Assembly (NCBI RefSeq): GCF_041729615.1
Contig: NZ_CP154874.1
Coordinates: forward strand, 1,059,001-1,123,000
Direction: 5' to 3'
DNA from: Pseudomonas alcaligenes
GTDB taxonomy: Bacteria; Pseudomonadota; Gammaproteobacteria; Pseudomonadales; Pseudomonadaceae
DNA: 64,000 nucleotides
Shown here: in pieces, positions 52,659 to 62,579 of the stretch
How the letters are laid out: each line of letters starts with the position of its first letter
How positions within the stretch are numbered: the first letter of the stretch is position 1
Position numbers and translations under genes: made by a program
Notes under the pieces: model-generated
Told to the model about the DNA's origin: nothing
The model's input: only the letters and a program-made list of their open reading frames with translations
The model's database searches: none

Positions 52659-53426
52659 ATGTTCGATGCCCTTTCCACCCCACGCCCGTCCGCGCTGGAC
52701 AAGCAGCTCGACGCCGGCCTGCGCGACTCCCTCGACTACCAGATCCTGCGCCGCACCCTGATGCCCAAGGGCGAGCAGCCCGCGCCCGAGGCGGCCGCCG
52801 CCGAGATCGAGGAGGCGCGCAGCGCCCCGCCCGCAGCACAGGCCCCGGCGGATGCCACCGCCCAGGCCGCCAGTTTCCAGCAGGTGCTGCAGCAGCGCGA
52901 GCTGGAGCTGAACGTGACCGCCAACCCGCAGCCACAGAAGACCGACCCACTGGTGCTCGACCTGGCCGGCAACGGCTTCGCCACCCGCGGCCTGGACGAT
53001 GCCGTGCGCTTCGACCTGGACGCCGACGGCCGCCGCGACCGCATCAGCGCACCCGGCGGCGACGACGCCCTGCTGGCTCTGGATCGCAACGGCAACGGCC
53101 GCATCGATGACGGCCGCGAGCTGTTCGGCGACCAGAACGGCGCCGCCAACGGCTTCGCCGAACTGGCCAGGTACGACGACAACGACGATGGCCGCATCGA
53201 TGCCCAGGACGCGGTGTTCGAACGCCTGCGCCTGCTGCGTTTCGACGCCGAGGGCCGCCAGCACAGCCAGAGCCTGGACCAGGCCGGGGTCGCCGCCATC
53301 GAACTGGGCGCGCGCGACGTCAAGATCGCCCTGGGCGCCTACGACGAGATCGCCCAGCTGGGCCGCTTCGAATTCGCCGACGGCCGCAGCGGTCAGGCCG
53401 CCGACCTGCTGCTGGCGCGGCGCTAG
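52659..53426 (+). CDS. EF-hand calcium-binding protein, haemolysin-like domain alone
   Basis: This 255 aa protein has an Ala/Pro/Gln-rich N-terminal 95 residues and then the domain seen near the end of large type I-secreted calcium-binding toxins: DPLVLDLAGNGFATRGL, three EF-hand-like loops DLDADG (119-124), DRNGNGRIDDG (142-152) and DDNDDGRIDAQD (173-184), and GRELFGDQNG. No signal peptide, RTX repeats or adjacent transporter are seen. It follows a sigma-28-like promoter and has no clear ribosome-binding site. Its TAG stop overlaps the converging yecE stop (CTAG). Function unknown; calcium binding is inferred from the loops. Confidence 0.85.
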   Translation: MFDALSTPRPSALDKQLDAGLRDSLDYQILRRTLMPKGEQPAPEAAAAEIEEARSAPPAAQAPADATAQAASFQQVLQQRELELNVTANPQPQKTDPLVLDLAGNGFATRGLDDAVRFDLDADGRRDRISAPGGDDALLALDRNGNGRIDDGRELFGDQNGAANGFAELARYDDNDDGRIDAQDAVFERLRLLRFDAEGRQHSQSLDQAGVAAIELGARDVKIALGAYDEIAQLGRFEFADGRSGQAADLLLARR

Positions 53427-54277
53427 ATCAGCCCCAGCTGCTCCACTTCAGGCTCGGACCGCGCCAGCGCCGGCAAGCCGGGCAGGCGCTGCATCAGCGC
53501 CTGATGGAAACGCAGCGCCTGTGCTGCGGCCAGCTGATTGTCCGGGGTATGCAGGAACACATGGGGCGTCAGGCCCTGGCCTATCCAGTCCGCCACCTTG
53601 TCCAGCCAGGGCTCGAGAAAGGCCTGATTGGCCTCCAGGTCCGGGCCGCCGACGAAACGCAGCTGCGGGCTGGCGCTGAAAGCAGTCGGGCGCAGCGGCA
53701 GGCGCGGCTTCTTCGCCTGGGCATGCAGCACCGCCGGATCACGCGAGGTGCAGGCGAACAACGCCCGTGAGTCCAGGCAGATACGCTCCACGCCTCGCGC
53801 CTGCAGCTCGCGATTGAGCAGGCGCTCCTCCTCGCCGCGAGCGAAGAAGAGCGGATGGCGCAGCTCCACGGCCACGCTACGGTCGGCGAATTCGTCCAGC
53901 CAGGCCAGCAGCTCGTCCAGACGCGAGGGACCGAAGCTGGCCGGCAGCTGCAGCCAGAGCGGCGCCACCCGCTTGCCGAGGGGGGCTAGCAAGGCTAGGA
54001 AATCGGCGCTGGCGGCAAAATGCTCGCGCAGATCGCCGCCGTGGCTGATATCGCGCGGCAGCTTGGCGCAGAAGCGGAAGGATGCAGGCATCTGCTCGGC
54101 CCAGCGCTGCACGGTCTGCGCCGTAGGACGGGCATAGAAGGTGGTATTGCCCTCGACCGCATTGAAGGTGGCGCAGTAGTGGGCCAGGGTCTCGGCGGGA
54201 CGCAGATCGGCGGGGTAGAAGCTGCCGCGCCAGGCCGGCTCGTTCCACGACGGGCAGCCGATGAAGTAGGGCAGCAT
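53423..54277 (-). CDS. yecE: DUF72 family protein (YecE-like)
   Basis: This 284 aa protein is a TIM-barrel-like DUF72 member. It starts MLPYFIGCPSWNEPAWRGSF and has the family motifs FNAVEGNTTFYARP (about 38-51), FCAKLPRDISH near 70, and the PLWLQLPASFGP segment. The biochemical function of the family is unknown. Its start shares one base with the stop of the small upstream gene (TGATG), so the two are coupled. It converges on the EF-hand gene with CTAG. Confidence 0.9.
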   Translation of the reverse strand: MLPYFIGCPSWNEPAWRGSFYPADLRPAETLAHYCATFNAVEGNTTFYARPTAQTVQRWAEQMPASFRFCAKLPRDISHGGDLREHFAASADFLALLAPLGKRVAPLWLQLPASFGPSRLDELLAWLDEFADRSVAVELRHPLFFARGEEERLLNRELQARGVERICLDSRALFACTSRDPAVLHAQAKKPRLPLRPTAFSASPQLRFVGGPDLEANQAFLEPWLDKVADWIGQGLTPHVFLHTPDNQLAAAQALRFHQALMQRLPGLPALARSEPEVEQLGLI

Positions 54278-54621
54278 CAGGCGTAGAGGTCTAGGCCCAG
54301 GACTTCGCTGGCATCGCGCTCTTCGGTGAATCCGGCGGTATTGCCGTAGGCAGCCAGGGCCTGGTTAGCCTTGGCGCTGAGGCCACGCTGCTGGGCGAAG
54401 CCATCCTGGTAGCGCGCCGGCAGGCTGTCGCTGCTGGCATTGCCGGCCTGCACCCGGCGCGGCTGGGCCAGCTGCTCGTAGCCCTGAGTGGCGGACGGCG
54501 ATGCCGGCTGTTCGCGACGTTCCTCGACCTCGCGCTGGCTTTCGCGCAGGGGCGTGACCGCACTGCCCGGGCGGGGGCTGCGATCCAGCGGGTAGGAGGA
54601 TGAGAAACCGTCGATACGCAT
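54277..54621 (-). CDS. small hypothetical protein, coupled to yecE
   Basis: This 114 aa protein begins MRIDGFSSSYPLDRSPRPGS, is rich in Ser, Pro, Arg and Glu, and looks largely disordered (REVEERREQPASPSATQGYE), with a short conserved-looking end DASEVLGLDLYA. No signal peptide or membrane segment. I recognise it only as a Pseudomonas-type hypothetical. A good sigma-70 promoter lies just upstream and its stop shares one base with the yecE start. Confidence 0.75.
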   Translation of the reverse strand: MRIDGFSSSYPLDRSPRPGSAVTPLRESQREVEERREQPASPSATQGYEQLAQPRRVQAGNASSDSLPARYQDGFAQQRGLSAKANQALAAYGNTAGFTEERDASEVLGLDLYA

Positions 54622-54649
54622 CTGTTACTGCTCGCAATACGTGCGGTGG

Positions 54650-54678
54650 ACTGTAGCGGCCGCGGCTAAAAATGGCAA
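54650..54678 (-). promoter_or_regulatory. sigma-70 promoter of the small gene and yecE
   Basis: On the minus strand TTGCCA (54673-54678) and TACAGT (54650-54655) are exactly 17 bases apart. Transcription would start about 22 bases before the ATG at 54621. Confidence 0.6.
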
Positions 54679-54715
54679 TTTGCCGGCGTCAAATGGCGGA
54701 CGGATGGCCAGCCGC

Positions 54716-55396
54716 TCAGATCGCCTGCTTGGGTGTCGCCACATTGTCGCGCAGGTACACCGGCTGGGCCTGGTCGGCCGGTAGCGCCTCGTCGCGCTGC
54801 CAGGCGAATTGGGCCAGGCTCAGCAGGTCCTGGGCATGCGGCAGCATGGCCGGATCACTGCCGCTGGGTTGCAGCCCGATACGCGCACCGTAGGTGCCCC
54901 AGCCGGTGCCGGCGGCGAACCAGTCGCCCGCGGCGCCGCGCGGCAGCTGCGCCAGCTCCGGAGCCAGCACCGCCTCCACGCCCTGCAGGCGCATCTCGCC
55001 CTGCGCGGCGACGTAGCAGCCCCAGTAGACCTCGTCCATGCGCGCATCGATGGCCGCTGCCACCTGCTGCGCGCCATGCTCGCGCAGCGCGCGCTGGGCC
55101 AGCACGGCCAGGTTGGAGACCGGCAGCACAGGCCTGTCGAGGGCGAAGGCCAGGCCCTGGACCACGCCGATGGCGATGCGTACGCCAGTGAAGGCACCGG
55201 GACCGCGACCGAAGGCGATGGCGTCCAGCGCGGACAGCGCCAGCCCCGCCTCGCCGAGGATCTGCTGGACCATGGGCAGCAGGCGCTGGGCGTGCAGGCG
55301 CGGGATCACCTCGTAGTGGCTGAGCACCCTGCCCTCGTGCAGCAGGGCGACGGAACAGGCTTCGGTGGCGGTATCCAGGGCCAGCAGAGTGGTCAT
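54716..55396 (-). CDS. tsaB: tRNA threonylcarbamoyladenosine synthesis protein TsaB
   Basis: TsaB is the non-catalytic partner of TsaD and TsaE in placing threonylcarbamoyl on A37 of ANN-decoding tRNAs. The 226 aa ASKHA-fold protein starts MTTLLALDTATEACSVALLH and has the family motifs FGRGPGAFTGVRIAIGVVQG near 65 and AAIDARMDEVYWGCY near 110. A frame 15 codons longer was rejected because it enters the adk terminator region. TcdA at 30.5 kb modifies the t6A made by this complex further. Confidence 0.95.
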   Translation of the reverse strand: MTTLLALDTATEACSVALLHEGRVLSHYEVIPRLHAQRLLPMVQQILGEAGLALSALDAIAFGRGPGAFTGVRIAIGVVQGLAFALDRPVLPVSNLAVLAQRALREHGAQQVAAAIDARMDEVYWGCYVAAQGEMRLQGVEAVLAPELAQLPRGAAGDWFAAGTGWGTYGARIGLQPSGSDPAMLPHAQDLLSLAQFAWQRDEALPADQAQPVYLRDNVATPKQAI

Positions 55397-55425
55397 CGGG
55401 GCATCCGGTGGGCAGAAAAAGGCAG

Positions 55426-55465
55426 GCATTATAAACGCCAACGGCCCGCGATTGCGGGCCGTTGG
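55426..55465 (-). terminator. intrinsic terminator between adk and tsaB
   Basis: Minus strand CCAACGGCCCGC AATC GCGGGCCGTTGG is a perfect 12-bp stem (55438-55465) followed by CGTTTATAAT. It is about 18 bases after the adk stop. The tail contains TATAAT, which may double as a -10 for tsaB. Confidence 0.8.
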
Positions 55466-55482
55466 ACAGAGCGGTCAGCCGA

Positions 55483-56211
<729 letters not shown>

Positions 56212-56292
56212 TCACTGAGCGGCGAAAGGATGGCCACGATACACAGCGCATCAAGGCTGCACAAGCCACCGAAAGTCGGAGGCGGCGGGGCC

Positions 56293-58929
56293 TCAGCCGG
56301 TGTTGCGCAGGCCCGCCGCGATGCCTGCCACGGTGACCAGCAGAGCCTGCTCCAGGGGGCTTTCCGCCGCACTCTGGCGCTGCCTGGAACGGGCCAGAAG
56401 CTCGGCCTGCAGCAGGTGCAACGGGTCCAGGTAGATATTGCGCACGGTAATCGCCTCGCGGGTCTCCGGACTGTGGGTGAGCAGCTCCGACTGACGGGTC
56501 AGGCCCAATACCAGAGCACGGCACTGCGACAATAGGTCGCGCAACTGCGCACCCAGGGGTCGCAGTGCTGTATCGACAAGGCGCTCGTCATACAGGGCGG
56601 CGATCGACAGGTCGGTCTTGGCCAGCACCATCTCCAGCATGTCGATGCGCGTGCGGAAGAACGGCCAGCGCTCGCGCATGTCCTCCAGCAGGGCCTGCTC
56701 GCCACGCTGCAGGGCGTTGCCCAGGGCCGTCTCCCAGCCCAGCCAGGCCGGCAGCATCAGGCGCGTCTGGGTCCAGGCGAAGATCCAGGGAATCGCCCGC
56801 AGGCTCTCCACCCCGCCGGCGCGGCGCTTGGCCGGGCGGCTGCCCAGCGGCAGGCGACCGAGCTCCTGCTCCGGGGTGGCCTGGGCGAAGTATTCGACGA
56901 ACTGCGGATGCTCGCGCACCACCGCGCGATAGGCCGCCACGCCCTCCCCGGCCAGGCGGTCCATGGCGGCGCGCCAGGCCGGCTCGGAGGCCGGCGGCGG
57001 CTGCAGGGTGGCCTCCAGCACGGCGGCCAGGTACAGGTTGAGGTTCTGCTCGGCCAGTGCCGGCAGGCCGAACTTGAAGCGGATCATCTCGCCCTGCTCG
57101 GTGGTGCGGAAGCGCCCGCTCACCGAGCCCGGCGGCTGCGACAGGATGGCCGCGTGGGCCGGGCCGCCACCGCGGCCGACAGTGCCACCACGGCCATGGA
57201 ACAGCAGCAGCTCGACCTCGTGCTTGCGGCACACCTCCACCAGGGTCTCCTGGGCGCGGTACTGGGCCCAGGCGGCGGCTACCGTGCCGGCATCCTTGGC
57301 CGAGTCGGAGTAGCCGATCATCACCTCCTGCGGCCCGTGCAGGCGCGCACGGTAGCCGTGCAGGCCGAGCAGGCGGTCGATGGCCGGGCCGGCGTTGTCC
57401 AGGTCGGCCAGGGTCTCGAACAGCGGTGCAACCCGCATCGGCCGCTGCAGGCCGGCTTCCTTCAATAGCAGTTGCACCGCCAGCACGTCGGATGGCGCGC
57501 CCGCCATGGAGATGACATAGGTGCCGAGCGAGGCGGCCGGCGCCGCGGCGATGACACGGCAGGTGGCCAGCACCTCGGCGGTCTCGGCCGAGGGCCGGTG
57601 CTGCGCCGGCAGCAGCGGGCGACGGTTGTCCAGTTCGCGCAGTAGGAACTCGATGCGCCGCTCCTCGTCCCATTCGGCGTAGTTGCCCAGGCCCAGGTAG
57701 TCGGTGATCTCGGCCATGGCGGCGGAGTGGCGGGCGGCGTCCTGGCGCACGTCCAGGCGTACCAGGAACAGGCCGAAGCAGGCCGCGCGGCGCAGGCAGT
57801 CGAGCAGCTCGCCCTCGGCGATCACGCCCATGCCGCAGGCATGCAGCGAGTGGTAGCAAAGCTCCAGCGGCTCGAGCAGCTCGCGGTTGTCGTGCAGCAC
57901 CTCGGGGCCCGGGGCGACGTCCGCGGCCAGCGCCGCCTCGGCCCAGGCGCGGGTGGCGCGCAGGCGCTCGCGCAGCTGCTTGAGCACGGCGCGATAGGGC
58001 TCGGGATGGACGCCGACCCGCAGGCGCAGCTCGTCGCTGGCCTGCTGCATGGACAGCTCGGCGGCCAACCGGTCGACGTCGCGCAGGTACAGATCGGCGG
58101 CCATCCAGCGCGCCAGCAGCAGCACCTCGCGGGTGACGCTGGCGGTGACATTGGGGTTGCCGTCGCGGTCGCCGCCCATCCAGGAGGCGAAACGCACCGG
58201 TGCCGCCTCCAGCGGCAGGCGCAGGCCGCAGGCGTCCTGCAGGGCCTGGTCGGCCTTGCGCAGGAAGCTCGGCACGGCCTGCCACAGGGAATGCTCGATC
58301 ACCGCGAAGCCCCACTTGGCCTCGTCCACCGGGCTGGGCCGACTGCGGCGGATTTCCTCGGTGTGCCAAGCCTCGGCGATCAGTCGGCGCAACCGCAGTT
58401 GCACCTCGCCGCGCTCGGCCGGCAGCAGGTCGTTGTGATCGAGGGCGGCCAGCTGGGCGGCGATGGCGTCGTATTTCTGGATCAGGGTGCGCCGCGCCAC
58501 CTCGGTGGGATGCGCGGTGAGGACCAGCTCGATATCGACCCGCCCGAGCTGGCGGGCCAGCTGCTCCGGGGCATGCCCGCCCGCAACCAGGCGCTGAAGC
58601 AACTCGGCCAGCACCCGGTCATCGAAGGGTTGCGCCTCGTCCGGGCGACGCCGGCGGATGCGGTGATACTGCTCGGCGATATTGGCCAGGTTGAGGAACT
58701 GGTTGAAGGCCCGCGCCACCGGCAGCAGCTCGTCGTCGCTGAGCGCGGCGAGAGTCTCGCGCAGTTGCTGTTCACCGGCCGAGGAGCCCTGGCGACCGGC
58801 CTTGGAACCCTGGCGGATCAGCTCGATCTTGGCCAGGAAGGCCTCGCCGCGCTGGTTACGGATGCAGTCGCCGAGCAACTCGCCGAACAGGTGAACCTCT
58901 TCGCGCAGGCGCGCATCGATTTCCGCCAT
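56293..58929 (-). CDS. ppc: phosphoenolpyruvate carboxylase
   Basis: Ppc carboxylates PEP to oxaloacetate, refilling the TCA cycle. The 878 aa protein has the catalytic histidine in [14 protein letters not shown] (about 135-148), the second signature [16 protein letters not shown] with the active-site lysine near 545, the glycine-rich loop [14 protein letters not shown] near 580, and the C-terminal AGLRNTG. The length equals that known for P. aeruginosa Ppc. It is divergent from the small gene at 59125. Confidence 0.98.
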   Translation of the reverse strand: MAEIDARLREEVHLFGELLGDCIRNQRGEAFLAKIELIRQGSKAGRQGSSAGEQQLRETLAALSDDELLPVARAFNQFLNLANIAEQYHRIRRRRPDEAQPFDDRVLAELLQRLVAGGHAPEQLARQLGRVDIELVLTAHPTEVARRTLIQKYDAIAAQLAALDHNDLLPAERGEVQLRLRRLIAEAWHTEEIRRSRPSPVDEAKWGFAVIEHSLWQAVPSFLRKADQALQDACGLRLPLEAAPVRFASWMGGDRDGNPNVTASVTREVLLLARWMAADLYLRDVDRLAAELSMQQASDELRLRVGVHPEPYRAVLKQLRERLRATRAWAEAALAADVAPGPEVLHDNRELLEPLELCYHSLHACGMGVIAEGELLDCLRRAACFGLFLVRLDVRQDAARHSAAMAEITDYLGLGNYAEWDEERRIEFLLRELDNRRPLLPAQHRPSAETAEVLATCRVIAAAPAASLGTYVISMAGAPSDVLAVQLLLKEAGLQRPMRVAPLFETLADLDNAGPAIDRLLGLHGYRARLHGPQEVMIGYSDSAKDAGTVAAAWAQYRAQETLVEVCRKHEVELLLFHGRGGTVGRGGGPAHAAILSQPPGSVSGRFRTTEQGEMIRFKFGLPALAEQNLNLYLAAVLEATLQPPPASEPAWRAAMDRLAGEGVAAYRAVVREHPQFVEYFAQATPEQELGRLPLGSRPAKRRAGGVESLRAIPWIFAWTQTRLMLPAWLGWETALGNALQRGEQALLEDMRERWPFFRTRIDMLEMVLAKTDLSIAALYDERLVDTALRPLGAQLRDLLSQCRALVLGLTRQSELLTHSPETREAITVRNIYLDPLHLLQAELLARSRQRQSAAESPLEQALLVTVAGIAAGLRNTG

Positions 58930-59044
58930 GGCCGTCCTCTCCGCCTCGGGATAGAGCCTTCAGCTTGCACAGGGCGACCGCTTCTTACAAGCACGCGACG
59001 AATGGCCATGGGCCCGGCGCAGGCGAGCTAGGCTGAACAGAGCG

Positions 59045-59085
59045 GGGGCAAAAGCCCCGTGGGTCGGGCCCGGCAGTCCCCGACC
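59045..59085 (+). other. two hairpins in the leader of the 59125 gene
   Basis: GGGGC AAAA GCCCC (59045-59058) and GGTCGGG/CCCGACC (59062-59068 with 59079-59085) form adjacent stems about 40-80 bases before the ATG. No T-tract follows. They could be a structured leader of this gene or simply GC-rich DNA; no family is recognised. Confidence 0.3.
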
Positions 59086-59124
59086 AGACCACCGCCCACC
59101 ACGAATGGGCATACCGAGGTGTGT

Positions 59125-59469
59125 ATGAAGATCCGTGAACTCGCCCGCCATTGGGAGCAGAACGCCAAGGGTCGCCTGACCCGCAGCCAGTACCACATCC
59201 ATATCGACTTGGAAGCCGCCGCGCGCCTGGCGGCGCTGTGCGAGATGTATCCCAAGCGCAGCGCCGAGGAACTGCTCGGCGAACTGATCGGCGCGGCCCT
59301 GGAGGAACTGGAGGCCAGCCTGCCCTACGTCAAGGGCAGCAAGGTGGTGGCCACCGACGAGCAGGGCGACCCGCTGTACGAGGACATCGGCCCCACGCCG
59401 CGCTTCCTCGCCCTGTCGCGCCGCTACCTGCGGGAAATGACCGCGCAGCAGGATGGCGCCAAGCACTAG
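59125..59469 (+). CDS. conserved Pseudomonas protein of unknown function
   Basis: This 114 aa cytosolic protein has [39 protein letters not shown], a helical ribbon-helix-like segment [20 protein letters not shown], and a conserved [21 protein letters not shown] recall relatives annotated as pilin assembly proteins, but nothing in the sequence proves it. The ATG follows GAGG by 5 bases. Its TAG stop overlaps the converging macro-domain gene as CTAG. Confidence 0.8.
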   Translation: MKIRELARHWEQNAKGRLTRSQYHIHIDLEAAARLAALCEMYPKRSAEELLGELIGAALEELEASLPYVKGSKVVATDEQGDPLYEDIGPTPRFLALSRRYLREMTAQQDGAKH

Positions 59470-59969
59470 GGCGCCAGCAGACGCCGGTAGAGCCCGGCCA
59501 TCTCGGCGGAGAAGGCCACCAGCAGCGCGCGGCGCAGGCTACTATCGGCCTGGCGCCCACGCTGCAGCTCGGCGATGGCGATCCGCGCCGCCGCTTCCGG
59601 CGGATAGCCGTAGACCCCGCAACTGATGGCGGGAAAGGCGATCTCGGCCAGCCCGTGCGCCTCGGCCAGAGCCAGGCTGTTGCGGTAGCAGGCGGCCAGC
59701 AGGTCGGCCTCGCCCTGCCCGCCACCGCGCCAGACCGGGCCGACCGTGTGGATCACGTGCCGGGCCGGTAGGGCAAAGCCTGGGGTGATACGCGCCTCGC
59801 CGGTGGGGCAGCCGCCCAGCGCGCGACAGCAGGCCAGCAGCTCGGGGCCGGCGGCGCGGTGGATGGCCCCGTCCACCCCACCACCGCCGAGCAGCGAGCT
59901 GTTGGCCGCGTTGACTATGGCGTCCAGCGCCAGGGCCGTGATATCGCCGTGGAAGACTGCGATCTGCAT
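59466..59969 (-). CDS. macro-domain protein, O-acetyl-ADP-ribose deacetylase type
   Basis: Macro domains of this YmdB type bind ADP-ribose and remove acetyl or ADP-ribosyl groups. The 167 aa protein is a single domain: [20 protein letters not shown] at 4-23, then [16 protein letters not shown] with the catalytic Asn-Asp-containing loops intact, [12 protein letters not shown], and [15 protein letters not shown]. It converges on the 59125 gene with a CTAG overlap and follows a small membrane protein by 24 bases. Confidence 0.92.
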   Translation of the reverse strand: MQIAVFHGDITALALDAIVNAANSSLLGGGGVDGAIHRAAGPELLACCRALGGCPTGEARITPGFALPARHVIHTVGPVWRGGGQGEADLLAACYRNSLALAEAHGLAEIAFPAISCGVYGYPPEAAARIAIAELQRGRQADSSLRRALLVAFSAEMAGLYRRLLAP

Positions 59970-59993
59970 CGTGTTCCTCCTCGGCGCTGGCGC

Positions 59994-60326
59994 TTACTGC
60001 TGCTGCGGCGCCTGCGGGGTTTCCTGGCCCATGCAGCGCACCGCCTGCTTCTTGCTGTCCACCAGCACGCCGGTCAGGCCCTTCTGCTGGGTATCGAACA
60101 GCACCAGCACGCCGTCGATGCACTGCGCCACCTGGCTGGCCGGCTTGAGCGAGACCTTGTAGTCCTCGCCGGGCACCGTCTTGAGCATGGTGAAGTCGGC
60201 CAGCAGCAGGGCGTCCTCCTCCTTGGCGAAATGCAGGTAGCCGTAGTACCAGAGCACGCCGACGGTAGCGATGACGCTGGCGATGCCGGTGAGAATCAGG
60301 GGAATGGCGTTGCGTTCTTCACTCAT
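59994..60326 (-). CDS. small single-span membrane protein of unknown function
   Basis: This 110 aa protein has one membrane segment (AIPLILTGIASVIATVGVLWYYG, about 6-28, given here as its two halves AIPLILTGIASV and IATVGVLWYYG) and a soluble domain with VAQCIDGVLVLFDTQQKGLTG and a second cysteine in AVRCMGQ, then a Pro/Gln tail. The two cysteines might form a disulfide if the domain is periplasmic. The ATG at 60324-60326 was chosen because it places the membrane segment near the start. Confidence 0.75.
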   Translation of the reverse strand: MSEERNAIPLILTGIASVIATVGVLWYYGYLHFAKEEDALLLADFTMLKTVPGEDYKVSLKPASQVAQCIDGVLVLFDTQQKGLTGVLVDSKKQAVRCMGQETPQAPQQQ

Positions 60327-60419
60327 GGGAAAGGCTCGCTGTACAAAAAAGCGAGAGTTTACCCGTTGCCCAGGCGCACCGCGCGTCCGCAATGTCGCAG
60401 CGCGTGACATCGCGGCCGG

Positions 60420-61166
60420 TTACTTGCCGCCGGCGCGCACTTCCTCGCGGGCCCTGAAGGTGGCGTCATAGATGCGCTCGGCCAGGCGCGAGAAGGGCAG
60501 GCTCTGCACCCACACGGTACCTGTGCCCTTGAGGGTGGCCAGGAGGATGCCCTCGCCGCCGAACAGCATGCTCTTGAGGCCGCCGGCCAGGCCGATGTCG
60601 TAGTCGATGCCGCTGGTGAAGGCCACCAGGCAGCCGGTGTCCAGGCGCAGGGTCTCGTTGTTCAGCTCCTTGCGGATCACCGTGCCGCCGGCATGCACGA
60701 AGGCCAGGCCGTCGCCTTCCAGCTTCTGCAGGATGAAGCCCTCGCCGCCGAAGAAGCCGGCGCCGATGCGCTTGTTGAAGCTGATACCGATCTCGGTGCC
60801 GTAGGCGGCGCAGAGGAAGGCGTCCTTCTGGCAGATCAGCCGGCCGCCGACCTGGGCCAGGTCGATGGGCACCACGGTGCCCGGGTAGGGAGCGGCGAAG
60901 CCGACCCGCTGCTGGCCCTTACCCTGGTTGCTGAAGTGGGTCATGAACAGCGACTCGCCGGTGAGCAGGCGCTTGCCCGCACCCCACAGCTTGCCCAGCA
61001 TGCCACTGGCCGAGCCATCGCCCATGCGCGTCTCGAAGCGGATGCCCTCGGTCATGTAGTTCATCACCCCGGCTTCGGCGATCACCGTCTCGCCCGGGTC
61101 GAGGATGATCTCCACGGTCTGCGCCGAGGCTCCAAGGATTTCGTAGTCGAGTGTGTGGCTGGGCAT
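60420..61166 (-). CDS. AIM24 family protein (TIGR00266-like)
   Basis: This 248 aa protein is built of glycine-rich beta repeats typical of the AIM24/TIGR00266 family: [20 protein letters not shown] at the start, [37 protein letters not shown], and [17 protein letters not shown], ending in a short basic tail. Function is unknown. It stands alone between a small membrane protein gene and the repeat-containing gap; no signal peptide is present. Confidence 0.9.
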   Translation of the reverse strand: MPSHTLDYEILGASAQTVEIILDPGETVIAEAGVMNYMTEGIRFETRMGDGSASGMLGKLWGAGKRLLTGESLFMTHFSNQGKGQQRVGFAAPYPGTVVPIDLAQVGGRLICQKDAFLCAAYGTEIGISFNKRIGAGFFGGEGFILQKLEGDGLAFVHAGGTVIRKELNNETLRLDTGCLVAFTSGIDYDIGLAGGLKSMLFGGEGILLATLKGTGTVWVQSLPFSRLAERIYDATFRAREEVRAGGK

Positions 61167-61197
61167 AGGAAGAATTCCTTGCAGGTTGCGCGGTGCG

Positions 61198-61270
61198 CCC
61201 TCTCCCGTTTACGAGAGAGGGACATGATTTACCCTCTCCCCCAACCCCTCTCCCACAAGTGGGCGAGGGG
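61198..61270 (-). repeat. 39-base dispersed repeat, copy 2, with an extra hairpin
   Basis: Positions 61232-61270 are the inverse of the copy at 37689-37727 with 2 differences in 39. A second hairpin (CCCTCTC/GAGAGGG arms, 61198-61221) adjoins it. It fills most of the 114-base gap between the QEGLA gene and the AIM24 gene. Confidence 0.85.
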
Positions 61271-61280
61271 AGCCGCGGAT

Positions 61281-62570
61281 CTAGAGAATATTGGCGTAGT
61301 CCGCTTCGATGCGATCCAGGCTCAGATGGTTGAGGAAGTTGGAGAAACACATCCAGGCCGCCAGCGCGTTGAGGTCGCGGAACTGCGGTGGCAGGTACTT
61401 GGGCGGCGCCACCAGCCCCTCATCGACCAGCTGGCGCAGGGTGCGCATGTCTTCCAGGGTGGTCTTGCCACAGAACAGCAGCGGGATCTGCTCCAGCTTG
61501 CCCTTGCGCACGGCGAGCTGGATGTAGTTGTAGATCAGGATGAAACCCTTGAGGTAGGACAGGTCCTTGGTGAACGGCAGGCCGTCCGGGGTGGAGCCGC
61601 GGAACACCCGGCTGGCGTTGCCGTAGCTCTCCTCCAGGCCGTAGCCCTGCTCCTGATAGAACTCGAACACCTGCAGGAAGTCCGCGCCCTCCTCCGCCAT
61701 GTGGATGGCACGGGTACGGTTGGTCAGCTTGCGCAGGCGATACGGATAGGAGGCGAATGCAATCACCTCCATCAGGATGGCCAGGCCTTCCTGGGTCACG
61801 GTCGACGAGGGCGGGCCCTTGGCCAGGAAAGTGCACACCGGCTGATTGAGACCGTTGAGGGTGGTGCCGACATGCACCAGACCCTCATGCACTTCCAGCG
61901 CACGCACGTCGCGTTCGTTGAACAGGGCGTCGCTGCGAATCTTGATGTAGTCGGCGCCGGCGGCGGCATCGGCAACGATGCCGTCGGACTCCAGCACGCG
62001 AATGGTGTCGTCGCCAAACACCTTGGCCAGGCGTTCCTGGAGGATGGCCACAGCGTCCTTGGCGGTGAGGCTCTTCGGCTCGTCCTGCAGGTCACCGCGG
62101 GCGGCGATGTTGTTCAGGTAGTCGGAAAGCATCAGGCCGAGGTCGGCCAGCGTCGGGTCGCCGGCGTGGAAGGCGTCCGAGGCGGCGCCGTAGAGTTCCT
62201 GCGAGATCAGGCCGAAGTCGGCGGTGCCGCGCGCCTCGAGCATGCGGATCACCATGCGGTATTCCTTGCACATGCGCCGCATGATCTGCCCGACCGGATT
62301 GAACTGGCCGAGCTGGCGGGTGATGTCGCGCTCGATGTTCTGGAATTCCAGCTTCTTCGCCACCGGGTCGAAGGCCAGCGGGCGACTGTCGTAGTAGGCG
62401 CGATCGACCGCCGGCAGCTCGCGCCCCTTGGCCTTGAGGAAGCCCTGGCGCACGCCGTCATCCCACTTGATGGCATCGAGCACGCGGATCGGCGTCTGCG
62501 CCTCGACCAGGCGCCCGGACAGGGCGCGGATCGTGTCGTGATAGTCGTCCTGGGACTTGCGCCGGCTCAT
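61281..62570 (-). CDS. QEGLA-motif / DUF1704 (MATCAP-like) putative metallopeptidase
   Basis: This 429 aa protein belongs to the DUF1704 (PF08014) family, noted for the motif in TVTQEGLAIL (near 255). It also has ALEVHEGLVHVGTTLNG near 225, an HExxxH zinc motif. The same family contains the eukaryotic tubulin carboxypeptidase MATCAP, so a peptidase role is plausible; bacterial members have only vague annotations. The ATG at 62568-62570 follows AAGGG by 6 bases; a TTG two codons earlier is less likely. It lies 9 bases after a lipoprotein gene. Confidence 0.88.
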   Translation of the reverse strand: MSRRKSQDDYHDTIRALSGRLVEAQTPIRVLDAIKWDDGVRQGFLKAKGRELPAVDRAYYDSRPLAFDPVAKKLEFQNIERDITRQLGQFNPVGQIMRRMCKEYRMVIRMLEARGTADFGLISQELYGAASDAFHAGDPTLADLGLMLSDYLNNIAARGDLQDEPKSLTAKDAVAILQERLAKVFGDDTIRVLESDGIVADAAAGADYIKIRSDALFNERDVRALEVHEGLVHVGTTLNGLNQPVCTFLAKGPPSSTVTQEGLAILMEVIAFASYPYRLRKLTNRTRAIHMAEEGADFLQVFEFYQEQGYGLEESYGNASRVFRGSTPDGLPFTKDLSYLKGFILIYNYIQLAVRKGKLEQIPLLFCGKTTLEDMRTLRQLVDEGLVAPPKYLPPQFRDLNALAAWMCFSNFLNHLSLDRIEADYANIL

Positions 62571-62579
62571 GCGCAACCC

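Noticed and set aside
54622..54715. Sigma-54 promoter suspected from the GGCAAATTGCC palindrome
   Set aside because: The GG-N10-GC spacing is not met; a sigma-70 pair with exact 17-base spacing explains the site better.
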